A stretch of DNA of 64,000 nt from Ectobius pallidus (Eukaryota > Arthropoda > Insecta > Blattodea > Ectobiidae), in assembly GCA_964059195.1 (NCBI GenBank), contig CAXKWD010000007.1, positions 63,054,705 to 63,118,704 of the forward strand. Reading direction: 5' to 3'. The position numbers and the translations under genes were made by a program. Positions 22,016 to 33,808 of this stretch are shown in pieces. The stretch's first letter is position 1. Each line of letters starts with the position of its first letter. The notes beneath the pieces were generated by a model that worked only from the letters and a program-made list of their open reading frames with translations, made no database searches and was not told the origin of the DNA.

Positions 22016-22020
22016 AAGGC

Positions 22021-22971
22021 CATGTGTAGTATAGCAGCTTCTTGGGTATCCATGGGCATTGATGATCTTTATGTTTTGGTAACTGCTACTGATTTCATTG
22101 ATGTTGGCATTGCATTTTGACACATCTTCGCTTATTTGATGGTTCTTTAGATCATGTCGACACGGGACATTAACTATTGCTACCCTTGTGTGAGTTAGTT
22201 GGGGGAGAACTAGTTCCAGATTATTGTCAATGCTTGGGGTTCTACGTTTCGGAAAGTCGTTTGTGCCTGCGACTATTACAACACAGTCTTGAGAGGTTAG
22301 GTTTTCATATAAGGTGGAGCTGTTTTTCAGGATTTCTTCGCTAGTAGCACCTGGTTTGATTGTGGCATAGACTTTTGCTTTGTCAATGTTGTGGTGAAGA
22401 AGCTTGCCAAGGTTTCGTGCTTGGCTATCACCTAGGACAATTATATTTGTTTCTACTGACCTTGTTGAAGTATGAATGAGGTTAGCTGGAGTTCGTCTGT
22501 TGGTTGATTCCAAGGAATTCGTTAATGGGGGATCTTCAGAGGCTGCTTGAGAGTATTTTGTGGTCATCTGGTTGTTTCTGCCAGTGCGTTTGTACTTGAA
22601 AGTAGGGTTAGGTATATTCTGTTGGATATTTAAGCCATCTTCGTTCTGTTGGAGGAGTTCAAATCTGTTGTGGTGGTTAAAAGATCTCTGTGTTTTTAAT
22701 TCTGGTTTTGCGTGTTCTGGATTTGACCTACCCTGATAAACTTGGTGCCATTTTTCTTCATGCTGGTGCGGATTGCATGCTTGTGCGTGAGGCCTGTAGT
22801 TTTCTCTCACTGTTGATCAAGCATAGATATAATTTCCCGAAGAGATAATATCTCTTCTCTTGTCTTCTGAAGTTCGTCAGATAGTTCTAGGTAGTTGAAG
22901 CATCTGTATCCTGCTAAGTAATTCGAGTTTTCCGGAGGTATTACGTGATTGAAATACGACCTGGACACCAT
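22021..22971 (-). pseudogene. CR1-like ORF1: coiled coil and SGNH esterase
   Basis: A start at 22971 gives MVSRSYFNHV and a helical, coiled-coil-like stretch (LSDELQKTREEILSLRE), then a stop and frame change near 22805. The longer frame (22810 down) holds the esterase: block I IIVLGDSQARNLG with the catalytic Ser, IKPGATSEEI, and block III VVIVAGTNDF. The block V His (YTTHG) sits exactly where the Copia element interrupts, with HLNTSGKKK resuming at 18.38 kb. Confidence 0.8.
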
Positions 22972-23287
22972 CTTGAATTTTACAGGAAATGAAAAAAACG
23001 TTATACAGTTGATAAATTATACTTATATCGATAATTCATTCCCTACATGTGCAGGTAGACCTAAGAATCATATTTACACAAGAAACTAAGTTTTCATTCA
23101 TTATTATGCTATCTGTCAACAAAACAAACTTGGATTTGGTACTTTTTGCAAGCAACTTGGGATTTGGTACAGTTTACTGGCATGAAAATATCAATTTTAG
23201 AAATAGTTACAACTCATTAAAACAGATTAAACTGAAACTAAAATTTATTGGATTAGGCCTACCTCTAATATCCTTAATTGCAGCTAA

Positions 23288-24285
23288 TCTAATATATAAA
23301 GTCGAATGTGTGTTTGTGGGTATGTAGGCCTATGTATGTATGTATGTATGTTCCTTATACAAATCCACATTTCTTCACCAATTTGTACAAAATTTTGCAC
23401 ACATACCCAGTTAAGCCCGGGAAGTAACGCGGTCAACATTAAAATTGAAATAAATCAGTCCTTCCCTTGAAAATTATATAATTTCTGAGAATATTATACT
23501 AAAAAAAATGAAATGCTGTTCAGTTCACATGACAACAGTGTATTGTTTACTCTGATCACATAGGGCCTTGGCAACTGGACTTTAACAAATTATGATTGAA
23601 TCGATGCAATATATTGGCGAAAATAATTACTGAAAAATGAATTACACGAAAATAAAGCACAGTGTGATGCAGTCACACAACTTTCTCTACCCTCGACATA
23701 AGAAATATTTTCTCACTTCACATTTTGATGTAGAATAAGAGGTCGTATTGCAGGGACAACTTAAGTGTGTGAGTATGCTATATCAGAAGTCGCTAAATAG
23801 TCAGTTATCCATAGCTGTAGGCTTTGTATTAGTTGAGATTTATCATAGGCCCTTAGCATGGGATGGAACATTTTGAGTCCTATACTCGCAGTATATTATG
23901 TCCCGGGTTTTAGGGGAGGAAAGTATGAAAGTGATACTGCATTTCTATTTTATTTCTGCCCCGAAACGGTTGTAACACGAGAATGAGAAATAAAATTTTC
24001 CGTCAAGTCAATACAATCTTATGTAATTTATGTTTCTTCTTATTTCAACCCCTCCCAGGCATGATGTGTAGAAGCAACGGAATGCAGCATTCGACATTCT
24101 CTATGAGCCATAAAAAGCTTTATCTAGCATTTTCTGATGGAAGAGTTTGATAAATCTTTTTCTTCATTTCAAGTTTTACATACATATTATATAAGGACCT
24201 AGGGTTTCAAAATCGAAAGTCCTCCATAAGTTAATTTCAAATTACAAAATACAAAGCCTGGGCAACGCCGGGCCTTTTCAGCTAG
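23288..24285 (+). mobile_element. Non-autonomous Helitron
   Basis: It starts TCTAATATATAAAGTCG after an A and ends with a GC-rich hairpin (GCCTGGGCAACGCCGGGC) about ten bases before CTAG, followed by T. A 5' TC, 3' hairpin plus CTAG and A|T insertion without duplication are Helitron signatures. A short GTAT/TATG repeat lies near the left end. No Rep/helicase coding. Confidence 0.88.
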
Positions 24286-24743
24286 TTATACTATATTATA
24301 ACTTAGGCCTAATGTGATACACCTATTACTGTATAAAGAAAAGAGCAAAACAAACAAAAATTACTTGACCCTACTTGATTTTAAAAACAACAATACACAA
24401 CTAACAGAATCAAGTTTCTGGAGCTTGTCTTAGCTTCATATGAACAATAAAGCTATCATTTAGCCTACTCATCATAAAAAACAGAAACATTTTCTCTGTC
24501 ATTTTCTTCCACTTCATAGGCTGCATTGCAGCCAAGAATACCTTTGTAAAATGGCAACTGATTCAAGTCTTTGTAGCCCATTACAAGATACAAGATACAA
24601 GATACAAGATGTTTATTCACCATTTACATTTGTATTACATGTCTTGGTTTGGTCCTCATATTTACTTACAAATAAAACTTAAAATTAAAATTAAAAATTA
24701 CAAATAGAAATTAAAATTAAAATTACAAAAGAATTAAAAAAGG

Positions 24744-27599
24744 TTAAAATGACAGACCAACCACATTACAGTCTTTGAATTCTTCTATGCTGTAAAATAC
24801 TTTATCCCTGATCCATGTGTCTAATGATTTTTTAAATTTAATTACAGATACAGTGAAAGCTTCTTTAGGTAGTTTGTTAAATAACTCTGGGCCTATATAT
24901 TTATAACTGTTATGCACTTTAGAGAGTGTGTAATATGGCATATCTATATTGTGTCTATGTCTAGTGTTATAAGAGTGCACTGTCTGTCTAAGACGGGTTT
25001 CATCCAAATTTTCTTTCATATTATTCAGACATTGGTAAATGTACAATCCGGGTAATGTGGTGATATTCAATTCTTTAAAATAATCTCTACATGATTCCCT
25101 GGGACCTAATCCAATTATGCATCTAATGGCCTTTTTTTGCCATTTAAATACAGTTTTGGCTCCTATAGAGTTGCCCCAAAGTAGTGTGCCACATTGTAGA
25201 TGGGAGTGGAAGAAAGCATAATATGCATAGAGCAGCAGGTTCTTACTTACACTTTTCCTTAGTTTATGTAGCAGAAAGATGACTCGTGCTAATTTGGAGC
25301 ATATCGAGGATGTATGCTTCTCCCAACTTAATTTTTGATCAATGTATATACCCAACAGTCTTACACTTTTGTTTTCTTTATTCGCAACGGATAGATCAAA
25401 TAATATTTCTTCTTTTTTAGTATGGTTGAGATGTAGAAAGTTTGCCTTAAACCAAGATTGAGCTTTTCCAAGTATCATTACATTTTTGGCATTAACCTCT
25501 TCAAGGGTGTTACATGTATTTATAATCGTAGTATCGTCCGCGTAGAGAACGGTTTTACATGGTAAGAGTTCAGGGAGATCATTCATATACACTACAAAAA
25601 TGAATGGGCCGAGCACTGACCCTTGGGGTACCCCCTTGGTTATTGGCATTAAGTTAGATTTTTTGCCATTGACTACAACCATTTGGAATCTATTGCTTAA
25701 GTAAGATTTTATTAGCTTTATGGGATTCTTTTCAAGGCCATAATAGCTTAGTTTTTTAATAATAACTTCGTGCCGAATGGTATCGAATGCTTTGCTCAGA
25801 TCTAATAGTGTGGCAGAGGTTATCTGCTTTCCCTCAAAGCTGCTGTATATTTCATAAACAATATTTTCTACTGCCTTGATTGTTGATAGTTTCGGTAAGA
25901 AGCCATATTGTGCTTTGTGGAGTAACCTGTTTTGTGTAAAGTAATTAAGCATTTGTTGATGCAAGCAGTATTCAATCACTTTTGATAGTATAGGGACAAG
26001 GGATATTGGCCTGTAGCTGTTTGGGCTTGCTCTATTGCCTTTTTTATATATTGGGATAGTTACAGTGATTTTCAAACATTTTGGAAAAGAGCTCTGTTTT
26101 AGCATAAGATTAGTCAAGACTGTAAGAGGAAAAATAATTTATGTGGCAATGCTCTTAATAATATAGGTTGAGAGGCCATAGAAGTCTTCAGTTTTTGAGT
26201 TACTTACCTTAGAGATGGCTTTCTGTATTTCATGTTCTGTGACCTGTGACCAGTGAAGTTTAGTCTCCATTTTTTTATTTAGTTTCAGAGATAGGGCTTC
26301 TGTGGCACATAAATCTGATGTGGAATCAGGGTTTGTTTGTTGCTCTAGGTTAAAATTTGTGTAGTAAGAATTTAATGTATTTGGATCAATGGGTATCTTA
26401 GGTTGTGTTTTTTTAACATTAGTTTCACTTTTTATAACTTCCCATGCAGCCTTACAGTGATTTTTAGAATTTAAAATATAATCTTCATTTGCTTTAATTT
26501 TTGTCAAGTTCAGCTCTGTCCTAAATAACTTTTTTATCTTTAAGTATGTCTCTTTATACTTATTGTCCCTTTTAGATTTATAATTACTGATATACAGTAA
26601 GGTTCTAAGATTGTTTAAGTGTGGATTATACCACTTAGTCTTTGCAACCTTGTGTTTGCGATTAGAACCCTGTTTTTTAGTTATTCTTGGGCAACTTTCA
26701 TTGAGGGCAGTGGTTAAATGATCTAAAAAGGTTTCAAATAGATGATCAACATCACTTTCTGTCGAAAGTATGTAGCACCAATTGATGCATCTTAGTTTGT
26801 CCCTGAGGTTACTTTGGCGTTTTGCACCCATTAGCCTGACTTCTTTATAGCTGTCAAGAGTTTTAGAAATTGGAAGCATTAGCCACACACTTCTGTGGTC
26901 GGATAGATCTAGCTCTGTAGTTCCTATTTCAATCATATGTTTAGGTATATTGCTGAGAACATTATCTAAGCAGGCATTCAACCTCGTGGGCGAGTCATTT
27001 AGGCAGTAAATGTCTAGGGATCTTAGACAGTCTAAAAATTTTAGAGTGTTACTTTTTTTCTCCCTTATATCTAAATTAATATCACCAAATACTAGAATTC
27101 TACAAAGTTTGTATTGTGGTTGGAGAAATAAAATTAACAGCTTTTCCAGTGCTTCAATGAATTCGATCTCTTTTGAGGTTGGTGAGTGATACACTGATGC
27201 AACAATAATATTATGAGTTGGAATGTGAACAGCTGCGGCCTCAAGTAGCATTTCAGTACAGAGTCGAGATATATCAATAATGTTATATTCCAGGTGTAGG
27301 CTATCTTTAATATAGATTGACACCCCTCCGTGGTTAAATTCAGTTCTGCAATAGCTACTGGCCAGATTGAACCCCATAGGAGCACTTAATAATATTTCGC
27401 TCTCCCTTAACCAATGCTCGTTGATGCTTAAAATGCTGCATTCCGAGTTATCAAGCCAAAATTCTAGCTCCCTTAGTTTGTTTTTCATTGACTGTATGTT
27501 AGCATGAATAAACATAAGATTATTGTCTCTACATTTAGGAAGGCTTTTATCACGCGGAAAATTACTAATTGCTCCATATGGTGACCAAGCCTGATACAA
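24744..27599 (-). pseudogene. CR1-like ORF2: endonuclease plus RT, one nonsense codon
   Basis: Endonuclease 27599-26400: MFIHANIQSMKNKL, SINEHWLRE, GGVSIYIKD, FGDINLDI, LSDHRSVWL. RT 26117-25300: IPIYKKGNRASPNSYRPISL, LLDLSKAFDTIRHE, GVPQGSVLGPFIF, LYADDTTIIN. The C-terminal HSYNTRHRHNID motif lies near 24970. The only break I see is a TAA at 26139-26141; reading continues in the same frame beyond it. Catalytic residues are intact, so this is a very recently inactivated copy. Confidence 0.92.
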
Positions 27600-27610
27600 G
27601 TTAGGCTTGG

Positions 27611-27994
27611 TTATCTGGACACGTTTCCCTGGCAGTTTATTTCACTTTGGTCTTCAATGTAGGGTAGAGCTATAGGCCTAACCTCATTTTGTTTAGTATC
27701 AAGTTCCAATGCTAGTCTGTGGGTAAAGTCTGTTATTCTTTCTCCTACATATTGTTTACCTAGGTTATTCAGATGGTATCCATGTCTTGTATGGAACCTA
27801 CAGCCTAACCTGCTAATATCTATAAAGGTTACATTTTTGTACCGTTTACACATGTGAAGCATAGCTACGTTTGCTCTTCTCACTGCTGACAGTGCCACCA
27901 TATCTTTCTTTTTAGCCTCTTTCACATGGCTCCTACACTCAACTTCTTTTAGGCTTCGAACCATTCGATCATACCTTAGTCCCCATGTTATCAT
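27611..27994 (-). pseudogene. CR1-like ORF1 C-terminus (esterase end)
   Basis: A 127-residue frame includes VTFIDISRLGCRFHTRHGYHL with the esterase His block, and NNLGKQYVGERI. It stops just before the ORF2 start, in a different frame from it, so here esterase and endonuclease are on separate ORFs. 5'-truncated. Confidence 0.75.
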
Positions 27995-28182
27995 CTTGTG
28001 TTGGCAAACAGGTTCAGATTATAAGCAGAATGAAGTTCAACCATACCAGACTTCACCTCAATTGTTATTCTTTTAGCCTCACTAAACTTGAACTTCTTTG
28101 TTGTTGGCACTGAATGATTTGATATCTCTTGCCAATTCACCCTTTAAAATCAGGACCTAGAACATGAACTGATCCTACAGTT

Positions 28183-28515
28183 TCAAAAAAGTTCATCATA
28201 TTGCTCAGGAAATAAGATGGTTTTTATTTTCCTTCTCCTTGCTGGCGTTTTCACCTCAATTAAAGAAATAATGAAGTTCCTTTGAGAAGTACCATCTCTG
28301 TTGGTCCAATATTGTTTATTTAACTTGTTAATGTGATCATCAGTCAGCCTTACAGCCACACAGAAGTCAGTATCTTGCTTACAACTTATTTTTGGTTGGT
28401 TACCTTTCTTCCTTCTGTTTATTCCGCTTCCACTTCTCAAATGATCTCTTTCTCTTTTTAGGTTTGTCTGTAGGAGTAGGTTGCTCGTATACTCGTCCGA
28501 TATATCACTATCCAT
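28183..28515 (-). CDS. Unrecognised protein of the 17-kb TIR element, N-terminal exon or fragment
   Basis: A 110-residue minus frame (starts MDSDISDEYTSN) contains INRRKKGNQP, FCVAVRLTDDHINKLNKQY and ARRRKIKTILFPEQY. After its stop, a related frame with FSEAKRITIEVKSG and VELHSAYNLNLF runs to about 28010, where the CR1-like LINE was inserted. Beyond the LINE, on the same strand at 24583-24475, GYKDLNQLPFYKG and YEVEENDRENVSVFYDE may be the C-terminal end. I know no named family for it. It is probably the element's own gene, since no other coding DNA of the host element remains. Confidence 0.5.
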   Translation of the reverse strand: MDSDISDEYTSNLLLQTNLKRERDHLRSGSGINRRKKGNQPKISCKQDTDFCVAVRLTDDHINKLNKQYWTNRDGTSQRNFIISLIEVKTPARRRKIKTILFPEQYDELF

Positions 28516-28519
28516 TATA

Positions 28520-29564
28520 CAATATATTTTATTTACAACAAAAGCATAAACTTACTCTTATTCAGTCTACAACTGAAACCATGGCATGTGACATCAGTTA
28601 GCCAATGGGAAGCAAGAACGCTCTATGACGTAATTGTTCGGCCATGATATTTCACCAATGGAACGTGAGAGAGGATTTGGTATTTTTTGTCACGAAACTG
28701 CTGAGGGATGTGGTACTTTTTGCTACAAAACTCAATCTTTCAAACCCTCTAGCAACGGGATTTGGTACTTTTTGGCGATTTTAATCACTGACTACGATTG
28801 TGTGGCTAGTCAAGAATGTGTTGCCACCTGTAACTCATTTTTCGAATTTTTTGGATTTGGTACCTTTTGGAAACAAGCTCCTCAATTATAACAGCCCTTT
28901 CTTGGCTATGTATATGACTTTGCACCTAAAATTTCCACTAGTTGAACAGGAATAAAAGCGAGGCTATGTCAAAGTTAGGACAGAGATTCCGTGATGTGTT
29001 GGTTGCCTTGGATTGCACTTGTTTGAGAATTAATCTTTAAAACATAAATGTTATTTTATTTAAATCTACAGACTGTTAGAGAGGAATACATCAACATAAA
29101 TAAAGAACAAAAACACTGTAAACATTGCATTTATTGCTCCCAAGAATTGGCAATTGAGTCACCATGACTGGCAGACGAGCAGAGAGAGAAAGAAACTAGC
29201 AGCCATGGAAGAAAACAATACAAATTGCTCTGTGGGAATGGCTTCGTAGCAGAGTAACCGTGATATATTAGAGCATTTGGATACTGCAGTATTATAGTAA
29301 TGGTGCACAGGTTTTCTTAGCATACCCCGGTTTCGAAACAGCTGAGAAAACTCGGGCGTAAGACTAAAATGTGAATTCTACGTTCAAAAATATAAGGTAG
29401 TTCTTCCTCCACAACTTGAGTTTACGTTGTCTGAATAATCATAACCCTCAGGCTTTGTTGGTCATTCAAAAATTCAAGCTCTGATAGGGACACATTCCTT
29501 GGAGCTGGACGCAAGCAGTTATCTAAATCATTACATTTACAGGAACAAAGATCAAAAAGACTAC
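28520..29564. other. Right end of the TIR element, then LRR copy B remnant
   Basis: 28520-28889 is the sub-terminal part of the 17-kb element with repeated GGATTTGGTAC-type motifs. 28890-29360 shows no gene. 29365-29450 matches 4512-4600 (ACTAAAATGTGAATTC, GTTCTTCCTCCACAACTTG against the copy A sequence), a decayed continuation of LRR copy B. Confidence 0.55.
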
Positions 29565-29837
29565 TTACAATGTTTGATTTGAACTTTTCAACTGATTTTT
29601 TGAAGCTCTTTGCATCCTTTGTGTTACACCCTGAAGATTTTTTTTATCTTTTGACATTGCTTGTGTAATTTTAAGATCATAAAAACAATGTTCCTGCTTG
29701 AAACGGGAATGGATGCCTTCTTCCAGATTTCTTAAAGCTTTCGAGCCACTTACATTGCAATTACTTTTTTTTTTTTCTGGTTGATGAAATCCCTCAGAAT
29801 TTAGTTGATTTCTCACCCATTCAAAATACTGTAGCAC
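29565..29837 (-). CDS. Unrecognised small ORF
   Basis: 90-residue minus frame with SEGFHQPEKKKSNCNVS, ALRNLEEGIHSRFKQEH and DLKITQAMSKDKKN. It is charged and helical, without signal peptide or recognisable domain. It may be part of a spliced gene or chance. Confidence 0.2.
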   Translation of the reverse strand: MLQYFEWVRNQLNSEGFHQPEKKKSNCNVSGSKALRNLEEGIHSRFKQEHCFYDLKITQAMSKDKKNLQGVTQRMQRASKNQLKSSNQTL

Positions 29838-29839
29838 AT

Positions 29840-32012
29840 TAACTTTAGTATAGTAGGCAGAACATTGATAACACTTTTATCAACAGGTTGACCGATCAGC
29901 AGTTTTTCTTATAATATATATTTTTTTACTAATGACGATGAAGCAATAACAATGCACTGAATTCACCACTCACTAACCACAAACTCTTCAACTATCAATG
30001 CATGATGCACATTCGTAAAGGGCTAAGAGCTGATTGACAAAGGAAATGAGGAATTTTTAGGGGTACCGAAGAGGGAGTGAATGAAATATCATGTGACTCC
30101 CATGATGCCTTTGTGCAACACCTGCTTCCAAGGTTGTATGGAAGTGACATGACTTGACACTTAAGCGTAGTATTCGCCATTACATAAAATATTTTCACTA
30201 CTTCAAAACGCTGTACTGCTAGACCTAAACTATAAATAAAATCATGAAATTAACCTAAAGAATGAGTTGAATATTGAAAAATATGCATAGTTGGTAAAAA
30301 ATTGAGTTTTTTGTTCAGATTATGGGAGACCTAAATATAATATATAATTTTTTCCTTACTGTTAATTAACATTCCAGACGTTAAATTTTTTGTACTTGAA
30401 AACATTTAAAAAACTTATTGTTCAAAAAATGAAAATCCAAGTTTTTGACAAAATAAATAAATATTTAGGCCCATTCCGGGAGATCTAAATATTTTCCAAT
30501 TTGACTTTTTTTTTGGTTAATATGGGCCTATGTGACCACAGTGACAACTTTCGTCAACTTGACATTTTGAATAAATAAAAATAAAAAAACAGATTGGTAT
30601 ACACACCACTCTTCCCTTTAGTTCAAAACAGTAAACAAAGTTATGTATTGGTGAGGATGTAGAACTATTAATAGGATTTTGAAGTATTAATAGGATTTAG
30701 AAGCAAATAAACATCGACCTGGCACGTTGGCATATTATGGAGTTTCCATCCTGCAGCATTAATTCTACAAAATACTTTGTCTTTGCTGCAGTTTTGTGTT
30801 TGTTATGAGTATATTTCAGGTTTGTTTTCCTTTCCATTAGACTTTTTATGTTACTGATTTTTCATGATTATTTTACTATCAATATTCTCCCACATTTCAC
30901 TCCAACTTTTTCATTATAGACTGCTGACTTCTTTTTTTTTTCATTTTACATTTTACATTTTTCTCTCTTAAAAGAGAAACAAACCACTGAAGTAATTACT
31001 GTATTTGAAATTGCGGGAATATGTGTTAGACATGTTTATGAATTTTCCACTAAATCAGGTGTTGAATATAAAACAGCCTGAACTAAAACAAAAATGTCAT
31101 GCAGGGAGTGGTTTGAATATCACTAGTGAAGAAACTAGAAGCAATAAATGTGACGAGCAGAGATTCCTACCCCCCCCCCCCTTGCAATGGAAACAATTTA
31201 TGTTCACCTTCCATATCCGATTTCAGTAAACTTCCAAAACCCAACAAGAAATCAGATGTAGTCTCCTGTATCACCCGATCTAGTGGAATGTCTTAGACAA
31301 CTGTCCATGAACCTGATGTTTCTTCCGTCAATTCATGGAGCTTCCATGGTCCATATGCTTATCCCTTGATCTAGTCAAACTTTTCAAGAGTACTGCAACC
31401 AGATTATTAGCCCATACATTTTGATTAGACTAAAAGTCTTATTATACAAATAGTCTTATTATTACTTATGAAAAAAGCTACAATTATTTTATTTCATTTG
31501 TAAGGTATAGAATGGTTCCCTGTATGGAATATAAAATAATAATAATATCTGCTATAATGTAGTATAGATACCTAGGGAAAAGAGAAATAAAGATAACAAA
31601 AAACATTAATTAAGAATGTTTATTGAAATGTTTGGTCCAAATCTACATAAATAATTATGATTCATGAAGTCAGTCTGCTACTGGTATTTTCTTCTTTCAG
31701 TGGCATAGAATTTTAAACTTTTGATGGTATTTGTAGTTGTTTAGGTTGTAGTCTGCAAACATAACAAACAAAATATTTTGACAAATATTGTAAATATTTA
31801 CCGTATACTTCCAAACCCTTACATATTTACCTTGATCAAGTGAATAAAGTGGGCATGCATGTATAAGGTGAACCCCAAGGTATTTTACTTTGTCAAATTT
31901 TACATTCAGTCTTCTGTGCATTCAGCTATCATTACATCGTTGAAAGCTGCCTCAGACTGTTATTTACTGAAAGAGGAGGGAATTTAATACGATGCTAGAA
32001 GTGAGTGTAGAT
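29840..32012. other. No recognisable gene
   Basis: AT-rich sequence with scattered short ORFs, a poly-C run near 31172 and homopolymer tracts. I see no domain, TIR or RNA gene. The last exon of the OBP gene should lie somewhere left of 35,071 on the minus strand, but I could not pick it out. Confidence 0.5.
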
Positions 32013-32301
32013 CAGTGGTTCCCAAATGTTTCAGTTTGCGGACCCCTTTGAAAAAATTAAAATTTCGCGGACACCCTCTGGGTTTTGAAAAAAAAAATTA
32101 ATACTTTGATTCAAATGTATTAAATTCAATAGACAAAATAACAATATCAATGGTAATAAACAGACTTTACTCCTTAATGTGAACAGTGAAGCTGCTTTAG
32201 AAGATATGTCATTTGAGAAAATTACGGGATATCCTATTTCTTCTTAAACCGCCTGCGGACCCCCTGAAATACCATCGCGGACCCCACTTTGGGAATCACT
32301 G
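32013..32301. mobile_element. hAT-type MITE
   Basis: It begins CAGTGGTTCCCAAATG and ends TTTGGGAATCACTG, flanked by perfect 8-bp duplications GTGTAGAT (32005-32012, 32302-32309). CAGTGGTTCCCAAA ends and 8-bp duplications define hAT derivatives. No coding. Confidence 0.95.
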
Positions 32302-33242
32302 GTGTAGATTATAACATAGTTTATCGTGGAGATTGGCAATAAAGAGAATGTAAATCAAAATGTGTTTCTGAAAAAAGGTTCTCTTGCATGGTGAAACACA
32401 TGGAAACAGACATGCTAGTCACACATTCAATTTTTCAGAAACGGATGTCCATCGCTAGAGACTTACTAGTGATTCCTTGTTTACTGCAACAAGAACGTAA
32501 AATTGTTCAGAGGGCCAAGAAAGGGATACAGATGTTGCTGACATGATATTTATCAGTAATATTTCCGTAATAAATCAGTGTATTCAATAATTACAAATAT
32601 TAAATCCAGTTTATTACCAGTACTGTGGTGGGTATATATGAATCTCTACATTAAATTTAAGAATGCTCATGTTTATGTGAATATAAGCTGTCCCAAATGT
32701 AATATGCATCCAAAAAAATTGTACTTTTAGTGTGGAAATATACGGTATCCATCGGGTATTTTTGTGAAAGTCTTATATGTATCAATGGTATTGTAAAAAT
32801 AATACTTTGTTCCCAGCACAAATTCAGTTTCAAGCATGTGAGAAAGTATTTTATGCTTTCTGTCTTACCTATCTTTAGAGCTAAATTATAAATTAAAAGT
32901 AAAATTAAATTTAGTTATGGTATTGCATTGGAAGTTTTTAAGGTTTACATGTGTAATGAAATTAATTTTCTTGACAATGTGTTTGAAAATGGGGAGGAGG
33001 CTCCTTGAAACGCGTCATACCAAAATATGGTAAGTGAAGCAAAAAGTGTGTTTATGTCAACTCATATAGTAAATTTAATTTATTAATTTTCTTTGTTTGT
33101 ATGATACATGTTTACAAGAGCCCAGTGGCAGATACTCATGAAAGATGTTAAGAACTTTTTATAAATCAATGAAATGGTGTCAGTGGGCTTATAAATTTCA
33201 TTAAAATCTGTTGTGTAAATTGTTTAAAATTGTATGATTATA

Positions 33243-33808
33243 CAGGACAGTCTCTAGCATTCTGGGCGAGCTTTGGAGTTCCGCTCCCTGGCAAGTTCAC
33301 TCTGTATCAGCAGCCAATTCGGGTCCTGGTCACTCGATAGGAGGAAGGACAGGAAGTAGAGAGGTGATTGTGGAAAAGTGTGTACAAAATTCATAAGAAA
33401 ATATCCTGGTTTTCCAGTCCGACACAGGAACACCACATGTATTCCTGTAAATAAGTTTAACGAAACTGTTTCTGTGTCAAATAAAGACTCAAGACAAGAA
33501 AATCTTGTGCTTACTGGGGAGAAGCCTGATGAAATAGGAGATAGAACACGGAAGAACTTCGGCATGTAAGGGCATGTAAGGGCCAAAAATGTGTGGTAAT
33601 GGAGGGGCCACACTTTCAGCACCTCTTATAATCAAGGTAAGCAAAATAATATAGAATTTGTATACCTAATACTATTATTTTGCGAGATTAAACAAGCCCA
33701 CTCCTTCCTCCTACTGGGTGACCGGGACTGGAATTGGCCGCTGACACAGCTTGATTGTGTCAGGGAGCAAAGCTCCAAAGCTCGCCCAGAATGCTAGCGA
33801 CTGCTCTG
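33243..33808. mobile_element. Tc1/mariner-type MITE with long imperfect TIRs
   Basis: Arms of about 110 bp at both ends share CTAGCATTCTGGGCGAGC and GGAGGAAGGA. TA flanks both sides (33241-33242, 33809-33810). The 122-residue minus frame inside has no resemblance to a transposase. Confidence 0.8.

Larger units (their letters stand above)
13040..22985 (-). mobile_element. CR1-like LINE with esterase domain, split by two later elements
   Basis: On the minus strand the order is ORF1 start (22971), SGNH esterase (22.8-22.0 kb, resuming at 18.38 kb), endonuclease (18.0-17.4 and 15.46-15.06 kb), RT (14.9-13.85 kb) and C-terminal tail (13.6-13.1 kb). The esterase plus APE endonuclease plus RT set is typical of CR1-clade elements. 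A mariner (15505-17432) and a Copia (18390-22015) were inserted later with clean duplications. Both outer ends are approximate. Confidence 0.85.
24588..28004 (-). mobile_element. Second CR1-like LINE, 5'-truncated
   Basis: It ends on the left in a 7-bp tail repeat (TACAAGA, about four units, 24589-24610), the microsatellite-type 3' end of CR1 elements. From right to left it holds an esterase end, endonuclease and RT. 5' truncation falls within ORF1 near 28004. Confidence 0.9.
11686..28889. mobile_element. TIR element inflated to 17.2 kb by nested insertions
   Basis: The ends are inverted repeats of about 36 bp: ATAATTGAGGAGCTTGTTTC on the left (11686 on) and its complement ending at 28889. 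AAC flanks both sides (11683-11685, 28890-28892), a possible 3-bp duplication. Its own DNA survives at about 11686-11800, 12321-12365, 12794-13040, 22985-23287, 24286-24587 and 28005-28889, around 1.9 kb. A GGATTTGGTACTTTTTG motif recurs near its ends and inside (23133, 23158, 28674, 28706, 28755, 28853). The superfamily is not recognised. Confidence 0.65.

Noticed and set aside
30755..30795. Candidate terminal OBP exon (minus strand, after CTGCAG, ending TTTTGTAG)
   Set aside because: Would give a short in-phase ending, but there is no polypyrimidine tract and the residues do not look like an OBP end. Not strong enough to annotate.
33254..33622. 122-residue minus ORF
   Set aside because: Lies wholly inside a MITE and spans its arm; composition is random and the frame overlaps an opposite-strand ORF.
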